A DNA stretch of 23,739 nt from Spyradocola merdavium (GTDB lineage: Bacteria > Bacillota > Clostridia > Christensenellales > UBA1750). The DNA is taken from NCBI GenBank assembly GCA_018711265.1, contig DVIM01000098.1, positions 1 to 23,739 on the forward strand, written 5' to 3'. The notes beneath the pieces are model-generated. The model ran no database searches. It worked only from the letters and a program-made list of their open reading frames with translations, and had not been told where the DNA came from. The first letter of the stretch is position 1. The number at the start of each line of letters is the position of its first letter. Positions 14,722 through 22,424 of this stretch are shown here, piece by piece. Position numbers and translations under genes: made by a program.

Positions 14722-15160
14722 CGAACTGGTCCAGCGCGTTTCGCCCCGCAGCAGCGCGGGGAGCACGGCCCTGGCGCTGGTGAAGGCCTTTGGCGTGGGC
14801 GGGCTGATCTGCTGCCTCGGCCAGGCGATCCGGGACCTTGGCGCGGGCCCGCTGGGACTGGACGACAAGGCGGTCTCCGCCTTCACCTCCACGGCGCTGA
14901 TCTTCCTCTCCGCGCTGCTGACGGGCCTGGGCTTCTACGACCGCATCGGCAAGTTCGCGGGCGCGGGATCGATCGTGCCCATCACGGGGTTTGCGAATTC
15001 CGTCGTCTCCCCGGCGATGGAGTTTAAGCGCGAGGGGTACGTCCTGGGCGTGGGGGCCAAGATGTTCGTCGTGGCCGGGCCCGTGCTGGTCTACGGCATC
15101 ACGGCCTCGGTGCTCTACGGCGTGCTCTACTACGCCGTCCGCCTCGTGCAGGGAGGGTAG
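14684..15160 (+). CDS. spoVAC: Stage V sporulation protein AC (SpoVAC)
   Basis: Forespore inner-membrane protein of the SpoVA channel, which moves dipicolinic acid into the developing spore and out at germination; in Bacillus SpoVAC acts as a mechanosensitive pore. The 158-residue product shows the family pattern: a short N-terminal soluble part (EYDELVQRVSP), then hydrophobic segments from about residue 30 with KAFGVGGLICCLGQ, ITGFANSVVSPAMEF and VGAKMFVVAGPV. The TTG at 14684 is chosen because AAAGGGTGAGG lies upstream; an in-frame GTG at 14675 sits inside that binding site. The start overlaps the small ORF ahead, and spoVAD follows after 6 bases. Confidence 0.94.
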   Translation: MHREKTPEAREYDELVQRVSPRSSAGSTALALVKAFGVGGLICCLGQAIRDLGAGPLGLDDKAVSAFTSTALIFLSALLTGLGFYDRIGKFAGAGSIVPITGFANSVVSPAMEFKREGYVLGVGAKMFVVAGPVLVYGITASVLYGVLYYAVRLVQGG

Positions 15161-15166
15161 AAGAAT

Positions 15167-16192
15167 ATGGCAGAAAAGAAGCGGGGCGCGCAGAGCGTCC
15201 TGTTGCAGAACCGGCCGCGCGTGCTCTCCTTCGCCTCTATGGCGGGGCCCAAGGAGGCCGAGGGCCCGCTGGCCGGCACGTTCGACGAGACCTTTACGGA
15301 CGACACCCTCGGGGAGAAGAGCTGGGAGCGCGGCGAGGCCAAGATGCTCGAGCACACCGTGGACCTGGCCCTGTCCAAGGCGCGCGTGTACGCGGACGCG
15401 GTGGACGCCTTCCTCGGCGGCGACCTGCTCAACCAGATCGTCTCCGCCAGCTACACGGCGCGGCAGCTCGGCGCGCCGTTCCTGGGGCTGTACGGCGCGT
15501 GCTCGACCATGGCGGAATCCCTGCTGCTGGGCGCGCTGCTGGTCGACGGCGGGTACGCGGACCGCGTGGTCTGCGCCACCTGCTCCCATTTTGCCACGGC
15601 CGAGCGGCAGTACCGCTTCCCGCTGGAGCTGGGCAACCAGCGCACGCCCACCGCGCAGTGGACCGTGACGGGCGCGGGCGCGACGCTCCTGGGCCGCGGC
15701 GAGGCAAAGGGCCTGCCCCTGCGCCTCACCGCCGCCACGATCGGCCGCGTCGTGGACAAGCAGCAGACGGACATCAACAACATGGGCGCGGCCATGGCCC
15801 CCGCCGCGGCGGATACGCTGCTGGCGCACCTGCGCGACCTGCACCGGAGCGTGCAGGACTACGACCTGATCGTCACGGGCGACCTCGGCTGCGTGGGCTA
15901 CGACCTGATGTGCCTGCTCTGTGAGCAGAAGGGCGTCTCCCTGGACGGGCGGTACATCGACTGCGGCTGCGAGGTCTTTTCGCCCGAGCAGGACGTGCAC
16001 GCCGGCGGCAGCGGCTGCGGGTGCTCCGCCTGCTGCCTGAACGGCTGGCTGTTTGGCCGGATGCTCTCGGGCGAGATCCGGCGCCTGCTCTTCCTGGCGA
16101 CCGGGGCGCTGATGAGCACGACCACCAGCCAGCAGGGCGAGAGCATACCGGCCATCGCGCACGCGGTGACGTTGGAGGTGGAGGAAGGATGA
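15167..16192 (+). CDS. spoVAD: Stage V sporulation protein AD (SpoVAD)
   Basis: Cytosolic-side, dipicolinic-acid-binding subunit of the SpoVA channel in spores. The 341-residue product has the thiolase-like fold seen in SpoVAD. The N-terminal half carries GACSTM with Cys112 at the nucleophile position of thiolases, followed by CSHFATAERQYRFP; GDLGCVGYDL and a Cys-rich stretch (GCGCSACC) come later. GGAGGG lies about ten bases before the ATG. It overlaps spoVAE by ATGA, so all three spoVA genes are coupled. Length and motifs are standard. Confidence 0.96.
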   Translation: MAEKKRGAQSVLLQNRPRVLSFASMAGPKEAEGPLAGTFDETFTDDTLGEKSWERGEAKMLEHTVDLALSKARVYADAVDAFLGGDLLNQIVSASYTARQLGAPFLGLYGACSTMAESLLLGALLVDGGYADRVVCATCSHFATAERQYRFPLELGNQRTPTAQWTVTGAGATLLGRGEAKGLPLRLTAATIGRVVDKQQTDINNMGAAMAPAAADTLLAHLRDLHRSVQDYDLIVTGDLGCVGYDLMCLLCEQKGVSLDGRYIDCGCEVFSPEQDVHAGGSGCGCSACCLNGWLFGRMLSGEIRRLLFLATGALMSTTTSQQGESIPAIAHAVTLEVEEG

Positions 16193-16545
16193 TGTATGCC
16201 AAGGTATTCCTGGTCGGCGGGCTGATCTGCGCCGCCGGTCAGCTCCTGCTGCTGTACACGAACCTGACCAGCGCGCGCATCCTCGTGGCGTTCGTGACCG
16301 CGGGCGTGGTGCTGACGGCGCTGGGCCTGTACGAGCCGCTGGTGGAATGGGCCGGCGCGGGCGCGACCGTGCCGCTGACGGGCTTTGGCTACAGCCTGGC
16401 CACCGGCGCGCGCGAGGCGGTGGAGGAGAGCGGCCTGCTCGGCGCGCTCACCGGGGGCGTGACGGCCACGGCCGCGGGCATCGCCGCGGCGATCGTCTTC
16501 GGCTACCTTGCCAGCGTCCTCTTCACGCCGCACACCAAGCGATGA
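16189..16545 (+). CDS. spoVAE: Stage V sporulation protein AE (SpoVAE, SpoVAEb type)
   Basis: Integral membrane subunit of the SpoVA dipicolinate channel. From the ATG at 16189 (overlapping the spoVAD stop) it is 118 residues; the next codon is also ATG and could be used. It has about four hydrophobic segments and the family sequence AFLVGGL-like start (KVFLVGGLICAAGQ), GAGATVPLTGFG and a C-terminal hydrophobic helix. It is homologous in pattern to SpoVAC (VGGLIC, GAGS/TVP, TGF). No spoVAA, spoVAB or spoVAF is seen, which fits the minimal clostridial spoVACDE operon. A terminator follows at once. Confidence 0.93.
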   Translation: MMYAKVFLVGGLICAAGQLLLLYTNLTSARILVAFVTAGVVLTALGLYEPLVEWAGAGATVPLTGFGYSLATGAREAVEESGLLGALTGGVTATAAGIAAAIVFGYLASVLFTPHTKR

Positions 16546-16553
16546 GGGAAAAA

Positions 16554-16584
16554 CGGGCTCCGCCGCCGGGGCCCGCTTTTTTTT
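16554..16584 (+). terminator. Rho-independent terminator of the spoVA operon
   Basis: An 8-bp stem with one G-U pair (16554-16561 with 16568-16575) and a 6-base loop, followed by eight T at 16577-16584. It begins nine bases after the spoVAE stop. Confidence 0.9.
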
Positions 16585-16620
16585 GCGCCCCGCGCGCTGG
16601 AAATCCTCTCCATCCCGCGA

Positions 16621-16650
16621 TTGACGGGAAGCGGGAATTTCTGCTATACT
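16621..16650 (+). promoter_or_regulatory. Promoter of pyk with extended -10
   Basis: TTGACG (16621-16626), an 18-base spacer and TATACT (16645-16650), with TG one base before the -10. Transcription would start near 16657, about 185 bases before the pyk ATG. The 296-base gap between spoVAE and pyk is thus terminator, promoter and leader. Confidence 0.85.
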
Positions 16651-16656
16651 GAATTG

Positions 16657-16752
16657 TAGACGGATCGAACAAGCGGAACGAGGATTGTGTGCAATGACGG
16701 AAGTCCTGCGCAAAGGGAATCCTAATACTTTTTTTATGCAAATTCCGCATAA
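16657..16752 (+). ncRNA. Structured pyk leader with a terminator-like hairpin
   Basis: Nested pairings form one long hairpin: AGGATT 16681-16686 with AATCCT 16718-16723, TGTGCA 16688-16693 with TGCGCA 16707-16712, and GAC 16696-16698 with GTC 16703-16705 closed by a GGAA tetraloop. Seven T follow at 16729-16735 after a 5-base gap. A second hairpin, TTATGC 16734-16739 with GCATAA 16747-16752, overlaps the T-run. The leader is clearly more AT-rich than flanking genes. It may be an attenuator; the ligand or trigger is unknown. Confidence 0.45.
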
Positions 16753-16849
16753 GTTTACAGAGCCTCTACAGATCCTTCAAAAACGGCCGCTATCATGTAC
16801 TCTGAAGAAGATTTGGCATTGGAAAGGGATGACGGATACGGATGCGTAG
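16694..16849 (+). CDS. Possible 51-codon leader ORF overlapping the pyk start
   Basis: ATG 16694 opens a 51-codon frame ending at TAG 16847-16849, eight bases inside pyk (sequence ATGCGTAG). GAGG lies ten bases upstream, but both the site and the ATG fall inside the leader hairpin. Codon use lacks the G/C third-position bias of real genes here, so a conserved protein is unlikely. Its interest is that pyk itself has no well-spaced binding site, so termination-reinitiation from this frame could load ribosomes on pyk. Confidence 0.25.
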   Translation: MTEVLRKGNPNTFFMQIPHKFTEPLQILQKRPLSCTLKKIWHWKGMTDTDA

Positions 16850-18269
16850 GACCAAGATTGTATGCACCATCGGCCCGGCGAGCAACAGCGAGGAAATGCT
16901 GAAAAAACTGGTCCACAGCGGCATGAACGTGGCGCGGCTGAACTTCTCCCACGGCACGCATGCCTACCATAAGGAGACGATGGACCGCCTCAAGCGCGTT
17001 CGGCAGGAGGAGAACGTGCCCCTGGCGATCCTGCTGGACACGCGCGGCCCCGAGATCCGCGTCAAGGACTTCAAGAACGGCGAGGCCTTCCTGGAGGAGG
17101 GCGCGGCCTTCGCCCTGACCACGCGGGAGATCGAGGGCGACGAAAACGCCGTGACCGTCACCTACGCGGGCATGCCGCGGGAGCTGCAGCCCGGCAACAG
17201 CATCCTGATCGACGACGGCAACATCGAGCTCAACGTCGAATCCTGCACGGAGACGGACGTGATCTGCCGCGTGGTACACGGCGGCCGCATCAGCAACCAC
17301 AAGGGCATCAACGTCCCCAACGTCCACCTGGAGCTGCCCTTCTTAAGCGACCAGGACAAGGCGGACATCCTCTTTGGCATCGAGAACGACGTGGACTTTG
17401 TCGCCGCCTCCTTCGTCCGCTGTAAGGAGGACGTCATCGCCCTGCGCAAGTTCGTGGACTACCACGGCGCGCGGAACCTGCGCATCATCTCCAAGATTGA
17501 AAACATCGAGGGCGTCAACAACTTCGACGAGATCCTGGCCTATTCCGACGGCATCATGGTCGCCCGCGGGGACATGGGCGTCGAGCTCTCCTTTGAGCGC
17601 CTGCCCGGCCTGCAGAAGCGCTTCATCAAGAAGTGCTACCAGGCGGGCAAGATCGTCATCACCGCAACGCAGATGCTCGAATCCATGATCGCGCACGCCA
17701 ACCCCACCCGCGCCGAGATCACGGACGTGGCCAACGCCGTCTTTGACGGCACCTCCGCGGTCATGCTCTCCGGGGAGACGGCCATGGGCAAGTATCCGGC
17801 GCTCGCGGTCAAGGTCATGAGCCGCATCGTCACCCAGGCCGAGGAGGACGCCTTTGACATGGACGTCTACGCCGGCATCAAGTACGACATCGACAACGAG
17901 GACACCACAAACGCCGTCTGCGACGCGACCTGCACCACCGCAAACGACCTGCGCGCAAAGGCCATCATCGTGGTGACCAAGTCCGGCCAGACCGCCCAGC
18001 GCATGTCCAAGTTCCACCCCCGGCAGATCATCGTCGCCGCAACCCCTGTGGAGAAGACCATGCACCAGCTCGCCCTGTCCTGGGGCGTGTTCCCGGTGCT
18101 GGCGCGGATGCAGCGCTCCAGCGACGAGCTGCTGCTGCACGCCATCGACTGCGCCAAGCAGATCGACGCGGTGGTCAACGGCGACACCGTCGTCATCGCC
18201 GCGGGCATCCCGCTCAACACCACGGGCTCGACGAACCTGATGCGCGTGGCCATCGTGGGCAGGGACTGA
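16842..18269 (+). CDS. pyk: Pyruvate kinase
   Basis: Converts phosphoenolpyruvate and ADP to pyruvate and ATP, the last step of glycolysis, in the cytosol. The 475-residue product has the N-terminal KIVCTIGPAS start, RLNFSHG, LLDTRGPEIR, the family signature SKIENIEG with catalytic Lys218, MVARGDMGVE (metal and substrate site), ATQMLESM, and a complete C-terminal effector domain. It lacks the extra PEP-utiliser domain found at the C-terminus of Bacillus enzymes. The ATG at 16842 is fixed by an in-frame stop just upstream. The nearest purine-rich site (GGAAAGGG) is about 13 bases away, so initiation is unusual. It is monocistronic, with its own promoter, a long leader and a terminator. Confidence 0.97.
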   Translation: MRRTKIVCTIGPASNSEEMLKKLVHSGMNVARLNFSHGTHAYHKETMDRLKRVRQEENVPLAILLDTRGPEIRVKDFKNGEAFLEEGAAFALTTREIEGDENAVTVTYAGMPRELQPGNSILIDDGNIELNVESCTETDVICRVVHGGRISNHKGINVPNVHLELPFLSDQDKADILFGIENDVDFVAASFVRCKEDVIALRKFVDYHGARNLRIISKIENIEGVNNFDEILAYSDGIMVARGDMGVELSFERLPGLQKRFIKKCYQAGKIVITATQMLESMIAHANPTRAEITDVANAVFDGTSAVMLSGETAMGKYPALAVKVMSRIVTQAEEDAFDMDVYAGIKYDIDNEDTTNAVCDATCTTANDLRAKAIIVVTKSGQTAQRMSKFHPRQIIVAATPVEKTMHQLALSWGVFPVLARMQRSSDELLLHAIDCAKQIDAVVNGDTVVIAAGIPLNTTGSTNLMRVAIVGRD

Positions 18270-18286
18270 CGCGCCCGCTCCGGCAA

Positions 18287-18326
18287 AGAAGGGCTTCGCA
18301 AAGCGCTGCGAAGCCCTTCTTTTTTT
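18287..18326 (+). terminator. Rho-independent terminator of pyk
   Basis: A perfect 14-bp stem (18287-18300 with 18307-18320) with a 6-base loop and T-run to 18326. The last two T are also the first bases of the next -35 box. Confidence 0.97.
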
Positions 18327-18353
18327 GCACTTCCGCGCGAAAACTGTTATAAT
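18325..18353 (+). promoter_or_regulatory. Promoter of the GNAT gene
   Basis: TTGCAC (18325-18330), a 17-base spacer and a perfect TATAAT (18348-18353). The -35 starts inside the T-tract of the pyk terminator, a very compact arrangement. Confidence 0.85.
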
Positions 18354-18381
18354 GATGGCAAAAACGGGGAGGATGGAACGA

Positions 18382-19191
18382 GTGACGACGGTTTTGCAGG
18401 GCGAATCCCAGCGCGCGGCGGCGCGGCCGCTGTTCGGCGCGTGGGAGGAGACGCTGATCGAGAGCTGCCTGGACGGCAGCATGGGTGAGGTCCTCGCGGG
18501 GTGCGAGGCGCCGGTGCGCGCGGCCGTGGCGCGCCTCGGGGATTTCGCCTTCCTGGCCGGGGACGCGCAGGACCCCGCGGCGGAGGCCCTGGCGCGCGGC
18601 CTGCTCGCGGGCGCGGCGCATCCCTGCTTGCTCGCCGTGCCCCAGGACGAGCGCTGGTCCGCGCTCGTGCGCCGGGTCCATCCCGGCAGGTGGCGCCGCG
18701 TCGCGCGGTACGCCACGAAAAAGGACCCGCAGGCCTTTGACCGCGCGCGCCTTGCCGCGCTGGCCGAAAGCCTGCCCGCGGACACGGCGCTGCGGCGCAT
18801 GGGGCCGGAGGCGTTCGCGCGCACCCGCGCGCAGGCGTGGTCGCGCGACATGACCGCGATGTACCCGACCTACGAGGCCTACGCCGCGCAGAGCCTGGGC
18901 GTGGTGGCCGTGCGCGGGGAGGAGATCGTCGCCGGCGCCTCGGGCTACAGCCGCTACCGCGGCGGCATCGAGATCCAGATCGACACGCGCGCGGACTGCC
19001 GGCGCCAGGGCCTGGCCGCCGCCTGCGCCGCGCGCCTGATCCTGGACTGCCTCAGCCGCGGCCTCTACCCGAGCTGGGACGCGGCGAACCTGCCCTCGCT
19101 GCGCCTTGCGGAAAAGCTCGGCTACCGGTTCTCCCACGCCTACGAGAGCGAGCTGATCTGGGCGCCGGGCCAGGAAATCCCCAAGCCCTGA
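18382..19191 (+). CDS. GNAT-family acetyltransferase, ZmaR-like (PF12746 type)
   Basis: Predicted to transfer an acyl group from acyl-CoA to an amine; the substrate is unknown. The 269-residue product has a variable N-terminal half (1-150) and a C-terminal GNAT domain with the acetyl-CoA loop region RRQGLA followed by LYPSWDAANLPSLRLAEKLGY, the hallmark of the GNAT_acetyltran family that includes the zwittermicin self-resistance enzyme ZmaR. The start is the GTG at 18382, with GGGGAGG nine bases upstream; an ATG at 18373 directly abuts that site and is less likely. It is a single-gene unit with its own promoter. No clear terminator is seen after it. Confidence 0.85.
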   Translation: MTTVLQGESQRAAARPLFGAWEETLIESCLDGSMGEVLAGCEAPVRAAVARLGDFAFLAGDAQDPAAEALARGLLAGAAHPCLLAVPQDERWSALVRRVHPGRWRRVARYATKKDPQAFDRARLAALAESLPADTALRRMGPEAFARTRAQAWSRDMTAMYPTYEAYAAQSLGVVAVRGEEIVAGASGYSRYRGGIEIQIDTRADCRRQGLAAACAARLILDCLSRGLYPSWDAANLPSLRLAEKLGYRFSHAYESELIWAPGQEIPKP

Positions 19192-19227
19192 GCGAAAAAA
19201 ACGGCGAAAAAACCGCCCGGCAGCCGA

Positions 19228-19256
19228 TTGCAATTTGCTGGAAAGTGTGCTATCCT
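19228..19256 (+). promoter_or_regulatory. Promoter of the ThuA/Gfo operon
   Basis: TTGCAA (19228-19233), a 17-base spacer and TATCCT (19251-19256), with TG one base before the -10 as an extended element. The leader to the first ATG is about 55 bases. Confidence 0.75.
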
Positions 19257-19317
19257 GCTAGCGGAACCCCAGGCAAAATCAACCCAAAGAGAAAGAAACC
19301 ACAGGGAGGGGTAACTT

Positions 19318-20055
19318 ATGACGGAAAAAACGGAAAAGACCGTCCTGATCGTGCAGGGCGGATGGGACGGCCACGAGCCGCAGCTGACGAGCAAGCGCTT
19401 TGCCCGCCTGATGGAAAAGCATGGCTATACCTGCACCATTTCCGATACGCTCTCGGTCCTGGACGACGCCGAGGCGCTGCTGAAGCTGGACCTCATCGTC
19501 GCCTGCTGGACGATGGGCACCATCGACCACAAGTATGTGCAGAACGTCTCCCGCGCCGTGGGCGCGGGCGTGGGCCTGGCCGGCTGCCACGGCGGCATGT
19601 GCGACGCCTTCCGCGAGGACACGGAGTGGCAGTTCATGACCGGCGGCCAGTGGGTCTCGCACCCGGGCGGCGACGGAATCGACTACATGGTCAACATCCG
19701 CCACGGCTCCTCGCCCATCGTCGAGGGCATCGAGGACTTCCCCGTCTGCTCCGAGCACTATTACCTGCACGTGGACCCCGCCATCGAGGTCCTGGCCACG
19801 ACGCGATTCCCGGTCGTGCCCTACTACCACATCTCCAACAAGCCCGTGGACATGCCCGTGGCCTGGACCAAGTTCTGGGGCAACGGCCGCGTGTTCTACA
19901 ACTCCCTCGGCCATCACGACGACGTGTTCGAAAAGTCGCCCGCAGCCGAGCTCCTCATGGAGCGCGGAATGCTCTGGGCGGCGCAGGGCAAGCAGTACGC
20001 CGTGGAGCACAACCTCTCCACCGCGCGGTTTGAAAACACCGCCAAGATGTACTAA
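19318..20055 (+). CDS. ThuA-like protein (trehalose-utilisation family, class I amidotransferase-like fold)
   Basis: ThuA proteins work with the dehydrogenase ThuB in catabolism of trehalose and related disaccharides through 3-keto sugars; the exact reaction differs among relatives. The 245-residue product has the family layout: VLIVQGGWDGHEP at 9-21, DLIVACWTMGTID, the glutaminase-like turn GLAGCHGGMCDAF (Cys in the elbow position), WVSHPGGDGIDY, and near the C-terminus WGNGRVFYNSLGHHDDVF, which is strongly conserved in ThuA. An AGGGAGGGG site lies about seven bases before the ATG. The Gfo/Idh/MocA gene follows after 21 bases, repeating the ThuA-ThuB pairing. Confidence 0.9.
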   Translation: MTEKTEKTVLIVQGGWDGHEPQLTSKRFARLMEKHGYTCTISDTLSVLDDAEALLKLDLIVACWTMGTIDHKYVQNVSRAVGAGVGLAGCHGGMCDAFREDTEWQFMTGGQWVSHPGGDGIDYMVNIRHGSSPIVEGIEDFPVCSEHYYLHVDPAIEVLATTRFPVVPYYHISNKPVDMPVAWTKFWGNGRVFYNSLGHHDDVFEKSPAAELLMERGMLWAAQGKQYAVEHNLSTARFENTAKMY

Positions 20056-20076
20056 GACCAGGGAGGAAGCACGAAA

Positions 20077-21186
20077 ATGAGCAAGACCGTCAAGATCGCG
20101 ATGATCGGCACCGGCGACATCAGCGGCATTTACCTGAAGAACATCACGGAGACCTTCCACGAGATCGAGCTGACCGGCGTGTGCGACCTCGTGCGCGAAA
20201 AGGCGGAGGCCGCGGCCAAGAAGTGGAACGTCCCCCGCATCTACAAGGACATGTACGAGGCCTTTGACGACCCGCAGGTCGACATCATCCTCAACCTCAC
20301 CCGGCCGGACGAGCACTACGGCGTGACCAAGCCCGCGCTGCTGGCGGGCAAGCACGTCTACTCCGAAAAGCCCCTGGCCGCGACCTTCGAGCTCGGGCAG
20401 GAGCTCGTGCAGATCGCCAAGGAGAAGGGCCTGTTCCTGGGCGGCGCGCCGGATACGTTCCTGGGTGCAGGGATCCAGACCTGCCGCAAGCTCATCGACG
20501 ACGGCTTCATCGGCGACCCGGTGGGCGCGGCGGCCTTCATGATCTGCCGCGGCCACGAGGGCTGGCATCCGGACCCGGAGTTCTACTACAAGCGCGGCGG
20601 CGGACCCATGCTGGACATGGGACCATATTACGTCACGGCGCTGGTGAACCTGCTGGGCGGCGTGCGCAGCCTCATGGGCCGCACCAAGACCACCTTCCCG
20701 CACCGCACCATCACCAGCGCGCCCAAGCGCGGCACGGACATCACCGTGGACGTGCCGACCTACGTCACCGGCATCATGGACTTTGACTGCGGCGCGGTGG
20801 GCACGATCTTCACCACCTTCGACGTCTACAACGAGGGGCAGGCGCGCCTGGAGGTCTACGGCACCAAGGGCACCCTCATCTGCCCGGACCCCAACACCTT
20901 CGGCGGGCCGATCAAGCTCCTGCGCCCGGAGCAGGGCGGGCTGATGGAGATGCCGCTGCTCTTCGACTACAAGGAGAACAGCCGCGCCCTGGGCCTTGCG
21001 GACATGGCCAAGGCCATAACGGACGGCCGCGCGGCCCGCGCCAGCTGGACGCAGACGCTCCACGTCCTGGAGATCATGACCGGCTTTGAGAAGGCCAGCC
21101 GCGAAAACCGCGCCATCGACCTGACCACCCACTACGAGCGCGGCGCAGCCATGTGCAACAACCCCATCCACGGCATTCTCGACTGA
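20077..21186 (+). CDS. Gfo/Idh/MocA-family oxidoreductase (ThuB-like partner)
   Basis: NAD(P)-dependent sugar or polyol dehydrogenase. The 369-residue product has the Rossmann motif GTGDIS at 11-16, SEKP at 96-99 (Lys98), and LDMGPYY, where Asp179 is kept but the position of the usual catalytic His holds Tyr183. This D-x3-Y form is seen in other members of the group. AGGGAGGAAG lies before the ATG. It is second in a two-gene operon with the ThuA-like gene and is followed by a strong terminator. It differs clearly from the oxidoreductase at 5300-6367, so the two probably act on different sugars. Confidence 0.92.
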   Translation: MSKTVKIAMIGTGDISGIYLKNITETFHEIELTGVCDLVREKAEAAAKKWNVPRIYKDMYEAFDDPQVDIILNLTRPDEHYGVTKPALLAGKHVYSEKPLAATFELGQELVQIAKEKGLFLGGAPDTFLGAGIQTCRKLIDDGFIGDPVGAAAFMICRGHEGWHPDPEFYYKRGGGPMLDMGPYYVTALVNLLGGVRSLMGRTKTTFPHRTITSAPKRGTDITVDVPTYVTGIMDFDCGAVGTIFTTFDVYNEGQARLEVYGTKGTLICPDPNTFGGPIKLLRPEQGGLMEMPLLFDYKENSRALGLADMAKAITDGRAARASWTQTLHVLEIMTGFEKASRENRAIDLTTHYERGAAMCNNPIHGILD

Positions 21187-21194
21187 CCGTCTTG

Positions 21195-21233
21195 GCGCGG
21201 CGGCGTGCGGATACGCGCCGCCGCGCTTTTTTT
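21195..21233 (+). terminator. Rho-independent terminator of the ThuA/Gfo operon
   Basis: An 11-bp perfect GC stem (21195-21205 with 21216-21226), extendable by two pairs to a 6-base loop, with seven T at 21227-21233. Confidence 0.95.
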
Positions 21234-21268
21234 GCGGAATACTCGTCTTTTAGAAAGGGGCGGAATTT

Positions 21269-22402
21269 GTGCAGTACACGGAATTTGGCAGGACCGGCAT
21301 CCAGGTCTCCCGCCTGGGTTTTGGGTGCATGCGCTTCCCGAGCCGGGAGGTCGACGGCAAGAAGGTCTTCGACGAGGAGGAGAGCATCCGCATGATGCAC
21401 CGGGCCATGGAGCTCGGGGTCAACTACTTCGACACCGCGCCGGGCTACTGTGAGAAGCAGTCCGAGATCATCGTGGGCAAGGCGCTCAAGGGCCGGCGGG
21501 ACAAGGTCTACCTGTCCACCAAGTACCCCAGCGAGGAGGCCTCCGGCGACGACCTGGAGCGCAAGCTCGAAACCTCCCTGAAGAAGCTGGACACCGACTA
21601 CATTGACTTCTACCACATGTGGGGCATCTCGCTCAAGACCTTCGTCGAGCGCCTCGACACGCCGGACGGACCCATGGCCCGCGCCCGGAAGCTGCGCGAT
21701 GCGGGCGTGATCCGCCACATCTCCTTCTCCTTCCACGACGCGCCGGAGAACATGATCGAGATCATCCGGCGCGGGGAGGGCGTCTTTGCCTCGGTGCTCT
21801 GTCAGTACAACCTGCTCGACCGCGCAAACGAGGACGCCATCGCCTACGCGCACGAGCAGGGCCTGGGCGTGACCATCATGGGTCCGGTGGGCGGCGGCCG
21901 CCTGGGCGCGCCCTCCAAGGTCATCCAGGACCTGCTGCCGGGCAAGGTGCAGTCCTCGGCGGAGATGGCCCTGCGCTTTGTGATGAACAACAGGAACGTC
22001 AACATCGCCCTGTCCGGCATGAGCTCCATGGACATGGTGGAGGAGAACGCCGCCGTGGCCAGCAACATGGAGCCCTTGACCCAGGAGGAGGAGGCGCGCA
22101 TCGCCGCCTCGCTCGAGGAGAACCGGCGCCTGGCGGACCTCTACTGCACGGGCTGCAATTACTGCATGCCCTGCCCCAAGGGCATCAACATCCCGGAGAT
22201 CTTCAAGATGATGAACTACCACCGGGTCTACGGCCTGACCAAGTTCGCTCGGGACAACTACGCCCGCATCGGCAAGGAGCCCTGGCTGAACTTCCAGAAC
22301 GCGGCCGCCTGCGTGCAGTGCGGCGCCTGCGAGAAGAAGTGCCCCCAGCACCTGCACATCCGCGAGCAGCTCCGCGCGGCGCACGAGGCGCTCGGCAACT
22401 AA
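21269..22402 (+). CDS. Aldo/keto reductase with C-terminal two-cluster ferredoxin domain
   Basis: Predicted oxidoreductase linking a carbonyl/alcohol reaction to electron transfer through iron-sulfur clusters. The 377-residue product has an aldo/keto reductase barrel with the catalytic tetrad readable as Asp55, Tyr60, Lys85 and His116. Its C-terminal part holds Cys293, 296, 299 and 302 (closely spaced, followed by Pro) and Cys348, 351, 354 and 358 (C-x2-C-x2-C-x3-CP), consistent with two [4Fe-4S] clusters. The start is the GTG at 21269 with AAAGGGG eight bases upstream. This fused form is common in anaerobes; its substrate is unknown. It leads a two-gene unit with the next reductase. No convincing promoter is seen between the preceding terminator and this gene. 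Confidence 0.92.
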   Translation: MQYTEFGRTGIQVSRLGFGCMRFPSREVDGKKVFDEEESIRMMHRAMELGVNYFDTAPGYCEKQSEIIVGKALKGRRDKVYLSTKYPSEEASGDDLERKLETSLKKLDTDYIDFYHMWGISLKTFVERLDTPDGPMARARKLRDAGVIRHISFSFHDAPENMIEIIRRGEGVFASVLCQYNLLDRANEDAIAYAHEQGLGVTIMGPVGGGRLGAPSKVIQDLLPGKVQSSAEMALRFVMNNRNVNIALSGMSSMDMVEENAAVASNMEPLTQEEEARIAASLEENRRLADLYCTGCNYCMPCPKGINIPEIFKMMNYHRVYGLTKFARDNYARIGKEPWLNFQNAAACVQCGACEKKCPQHLHIREQLRAAHEALGN

Positions 22403-22424
22403 ACCGACGAGGAGGACGAGAGAC

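Noticed and set aside
21227..21268. Promoter for the iron-sulfur aldo/keto reductase
   Set aside because: TTGCGG near 21232 has no -10-like hexamer 16-18 bases downstream, and AATACT at 21238 has only terminator sequence at the -35 position. No promoter can be supported.
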